NCBI GenBank assembly: GCA_002633005.1
Contig: NMRA01000105.1
Location: 474,010 to 538,009, forward strand
Source: Phoronis australis
Lineage: Eukaryota; Phoronida; Phoronidae
Reading direction: 5' to 3'
DNA: 64,000 bases
Shown: positions 60,139 to 64,000 of the stretch, one piece after another
How positions within the stretch are numbered: the stretch's first letter is position 1
How the letters are laid out: every line of letters starts with the position of its first letter
The notes under the pieces: generated by a model
The model's input: only the letters and a program-made list of their open reading frames with translations
What the model was told of the DNA's origin: nothing
Database searches by the model: none
Made by a program: the position numbers and the translations under genes

Positions 60139-60234
60139 ATGAGTTTCGGACTGATAGGTCTGCCGCTGTGCGCCCTGGTGGCAATTTTTACGTTTCCTGT
60201 ATCTTCGGAGCTACGAAATTATAACTTTTCATGA
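60139..60234 (+). CDS. Small open frame with signal-peptide-like start (31 residues)
   Basis: MSFGLIGLPLCALVAIFTF looks like a secretion signal with a possible cleavage after VSS. The frame stops after 31 codons, and AATAAA follows at once. ATTATAAGG lies about 45 bases upstream. It could be a first exon, a micropeptide gene or chance; no family is recognisable. Confidence 0.15.
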   Translation: MSFGLIGLPLCALVAIFTFPVSSELRNYNFS

Positions 60235-62639
60235 AATAAAGTTATAAAGTTTCTATCAAAGAGAAGACGATGCCTTACCAATAAATTCTGGACGGATGTA
60301 ATATAGTTGTGCTAAAAATACAAAAAAAATTTCAAACTCAAAACAGTTCGCTCTTCATTTGAAATTCACCCGTGCTTGATTCGTTTACTACCTGGCCATC
60401 ACAGCGGCAGAGTCTCCCGAGAGTTGACAAGAATCATTAATTCGCGAAAAAAATTGTCTTGCTAAATTGACTTTAAATTTCACTTACTAGTCAAATCATA
60501 TTAACGAGAAAAAGTTCACAACCAGCATTCATCAGTGTCCAAGGATAAAAACAAACGAATAATTAATCGAAAAAAAAGCTGGCCAAAGTGTGCGGCTTTA
60601 TATTTACCAATTTAGAAAACAGGATGAATTTTGTTATTCGAAAGGTATCACTAAAGTATAAACATTTTGTAACCTTCAGCACTGTTTGTGTTTGTCTTAT
60701 TTCACTATTAATCTTTCATTTGGGCGGTGGTTTTCACGGAAACTTCATCACACATGACGGCAGCTGAGTGACTACCCATAATGCACGAGTCAGCTGTCAC
60801 TAACCGCGGTGGCCATTTTAGGTGGTGGTGCACCACCGAAAAGGAAAACTAAATTAAGAGTTCATATCAAATTAATTTATGTTCGAAAACATTTGGAGCT
60901 ACGTTGAATGGTTTTTATTTGGGCTAAAGTTTTCAATTAACTAATATGCATGAAATTACATTTCATAAAGTTTTTAACACAATGAAGCGGAAAGGGTATC
61001 CAGGGAGGCGGCAATTGAACTGCAATGTAGTTTATTAGCTGAATGTCTGCTATGAGGTTCCGTAGTAGTCCGGGTACGCGATCGCACGTGGCACAATCAA
61101 AAATCTTCTCGATACTTCTCATTTCATTAACAATTAAACTATACTATTTGCCCACATGTCAAGTTTTCTTTCTGATGTTATTTCGCCAACAGTAGCAGTT
61201 GTATGCTATGAACTCCATCGCTCATTGTTCAAGTTAAGTCGACAAAAATGGCTGTAGAGTATCCCGTAGAAAATTGGAATTCTATTTACGAAATTCCAGT
61301 TGTGTACAAATTTCAAGATTTCATGTCTCCACTTGAGTTTGCCCGTTAGTACCAACTGGCAACGAAGGATATTTTTTCTGCTAAAACTGCCGTCGATTCT
61401 ACCATGCCTCACTTCTGCTTGGTAATAAACTTCACAGTTAAAAGACATTCACTGTTTCCATGGTCTCAGGCTTTATTAGGCGTCCTCAAAAATAAATAAA
61501 TCCGACGAGATATCCACTGTCAAGAAGCCATACGTCCATAGTTGTTCTTTCTACTAATGCGCTTGGCGTCTCGAAGTCTCTCACTCAAGCACAATGCCAT
61601 GAGACTTTTTTATCACAATATGAAAAGATCAAGGTGTTTCGAAAGCGAACGGAAAACAAACCGCGGGTGACGTCGTTCTACTCTCAACCACGCGATCAAT
61701 ATGTGTATACGATGCTGCAAAAAATACCATTCTACGTTTGAACACTGCATCATCAGAATTTAGGTTTGCAAAATGTTCTTATGAACGATTCAGGTGAAAT
61801 ATTTGAACTTTGTTGATTTTTAACCCTTATCCTGCGCTAGGCGAGGTCAGCCGACATGAGTGAGCGGTTATTAGAGTGTTATTTTGCAAATAATGAGTAC
61901 TTAGTTGACGTGCATTCCATGTTGGATGACAACTTCAGTAACACTTAGGTGCTGGATTTGAGAAGAAGAATGATGCAGCACGTCGTGTTGATTAACGTTA
62001 CCTAGTTGCGCTTGGCATAAGACGTTGTACAAGTAAGACAGTCGAGGATTTATCATTCTTGCTATTTGTTGCAAAGGACATGAAACTCCAAGGGTGCCAG
62101 ACTTACCTCGGTCTCAGTGATTATATGGCTGATCGAGTTTTGCCAACTTTTTGTTTATTTTCATAGACAACCTCGAAATAAGTGTATTTTGTGAGCCTTG
62201 CAGCTCGAACCAACTTTTTGGACAAACTGGGCTAATTATTAAGTCTTTCCAATGACGTAATTTTATTTTTCTATAAGCCAGTAAGGCTGCTACTGAAGGG
62301 TAATGAAGAAAGAGACACTTTCACGCCACGTGGTGGCCCACTTTAGAAAATAATTCTTGATGGTAGAAATAGGCGAGTCAATGGATTTATACCCCGGGTT
62401 TGATGTCTGCTGGGCCGGGTTCATGGGATCGTAGCGGATGGATATTTACGACAAACACAGTTAGTTACCGTTGCTAAGTCACACAAGCAAAAAGCAAATA
62501 CGGCGAAGTCCTGTGGGAATGTGCTACCCTAGCAGATTCTCTACGATGTGCTTTCGATCACATTTCACTGAAACTGTTACTATCCATATACAGTGGCGAC
62601 GAAAGCATTCTCATATTCTTTTGGCAAATGGTCGTCATG

Positions 62640-62725
62640 GTTGAGGGTACGACGGGAGGGATACTCCCTCTCCCAAGGGGGAGGGAGGGGGTCTAGGGAG
62701 CATCTCCCATAAGTTTGAGAATTCA
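62640..62725 (+). repeat. G-rich interspersed repeat fragment
   Basis: GGGAGGGATACTCCCTCTCC, then GGGGGTCTAGGGAGCATCTC and an AAGTTTGAGAATTCAAAT tail, form a pattern common to interspersed repeats of invertebrate genomes. No ends could be defined. Confidence 0.3.
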
Positions 62726-64000
62726 AATCTCATTTGGTGCATTCTAGAGGCCTCGAAGTGCCTTTTTGACGTACTTTATGGAGAACTGAGACCGCCGTGA
62801 AACTACAGCGGCCGGACCGGTTCCGGCGCCCATGACGTAAAGTTATAGATCACGGCATTTGCAACAAGGGAAGAAAAGAAAAAATTTGCAAGCAGCAGCA
62901 TTTCCACGATACCATGCCTTTATTGAGCTCATTCATAGATTGCGCAAGCTCGTTGACATATCAAGCTTCATTCGACAGAGAAAGACTACTTTCATAAAAG
63001 TTGACGGCTTTTGCCATCCATATTCATAGTAAGCAGCAGCTTGTTCAATTAAAAACCTTCTAAATTGTGAATAATGCAAGAGCAAATCGTTGCTTATTCT
63101 TAAGAAGATGGTACGTGAATTTTGTCCCCGGGGTTTCTCGACTATATTTTGAAGGTGGCTGGGGGTACAGTTGGAACATTATCATTCCCAATCTATTTCA
63201 ATTAAGTGTGAACTCGAAAAAAGAGATCAATTGTCGGGAGCTTCCATAAAAAGTCATGTCATGGAGTAACGTTCCTGAAACACTTCCCTTTCTCCACAAA
63301 TTTAACCCTTTTGCAAGTATTCTGCTTAAAACCACCTTTTTGACAAGCTGCATCGTTAAACACTCCTTTATAGCACCTCTTGTCCCAATCGTGAGTTGAA
63401 TATTTCAAAAACAATAGAAGAAAAGCGACCTCGATTGGAAGTTTCTTAGCTCCACGGACAAGAGTGCGACGTATGAACGTGTCATATCCACCAACACGCG
63501 AGTTTCTTGTACAAACTTGCGCCATATCCGCGCTTCTCCGATGTCTTGAGAGAAAGTGAAAAGAGCCACAGCGTGGTCAAATACTTAGTTATCATAACCA
63601 CCACAAAAGCAACTCTTTGACATTGTTCATTATACCATAAACCACGGGGAAAACGAGAAGCAGTATCTGACGACTTTTCACACTAAAAACTACGTTGGAT
63701 TAATGGTGCTTTGATTGGTTGTCCCGATTTTTTGTAGAATATTTCGACCAATAAATGCTTGTACCTTGCGATCAGCTAATTAACATAATTTATCATCAGT
63801 GTTTGCGGGTGTTCTAATTTGACAGCTGGTCGACTGGTGGAATTTTTTTGGTGTTTTTCTAATGAAATTGGTGATTTTAACCACTTTAACCATAAACAGA
63901 CCATAAGAGACACCCAATTGTTTGCCACCTCATAGATTTTTGTACGTGGAAAAGGGAACCAACGGGTAGAGTTTTGAACTCCGAAAGTAGATCCTGTTGA

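Larger units (their letters stand above)
45551..64000. other. Gene-poor, repeat-rich region
   Basis: It holds the USP 5' flank, two MITE families, SINEs, the 1.45-kb duplication and triplet repeats. 50858-53460, 55200-56350 and 57600-60130 show no supported feature. 60240-64000 has one 88-codon minus-strand frame (63259-63525, MAQVCTRNSRVGG start, several Cys) without recognisable homology or splice context. Confidence 0.6.

Noticed and set aside
63259-63525. 88-codon minus-strand frame with six Cys
   Set aside because: No signal peptide, no family match that I can see, and no splice signals or neighbouring exons; could be chance at this length.

Overview
The window comes from an animal nuclear genome. 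Two intron-rich genes with GT..AG introns, tRNA-derived SINEs, MITEs, a LINE fragment, microsatellites and scaffold gaps all point that way. The best gene is a one-to-one match to vertebrate KLHL12 but its introns are full of non-vertebrate repeats, so a marine invertebrate (possibly a deuterostome) is my inference; I cannot name the species.

Layout. 1-16295 is intergenic: a hairpin MITE with a 6-bp target-site duplication, GC-rich repeat patches, a degraded LINE reverse transcriptase (about 4125-4640), one isolated coding-like exon (5114-5350), two arrays of the palindrome TCCTATAGGA and several tRNA-like repeats. 16296-33379 (+) is klhl12: ten coding exons, 563 residues, with intact BTB, BACK and six kelch repeats. 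Its intron 8 is about 8.3 kb and holds a large diverged duplication and an 858-bp gap. 33380-39552 is the convergent intergenic interval. 39553-45550 (-) is a five-exon ubiquitin-specific protease of 746 residues with three predicted N-terminal membrane segments and an intact catalytic triad. 45551-64000 is gene-poor and repeat-rich.

How the genes relate. KLHL12 is a substrate adaptor for CUL3 ubiquitin ligase; in vertebrates its known targets are Dishevelled and the COPII coat protein SEC31. Its convergent neighbour is predicted to remove ubiquitin at a membrane. A functional link between a ligase adaptor and a membrane-bound deubiquitinase is only a hypothesis from proximity, since metazoan neighbours are usually unrelated.

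Assembly caution. Two direct duplications (34312-34991 and 47940-50857) have their copies joined by exactly one N, the pattern expected when two haplotypes are placed end to end. The intron 8 duplication may have the same origin. The most novel-looking items are the multi-pass membrane USP and the 6-bp-TSD hairpin element family with three copies in this window.
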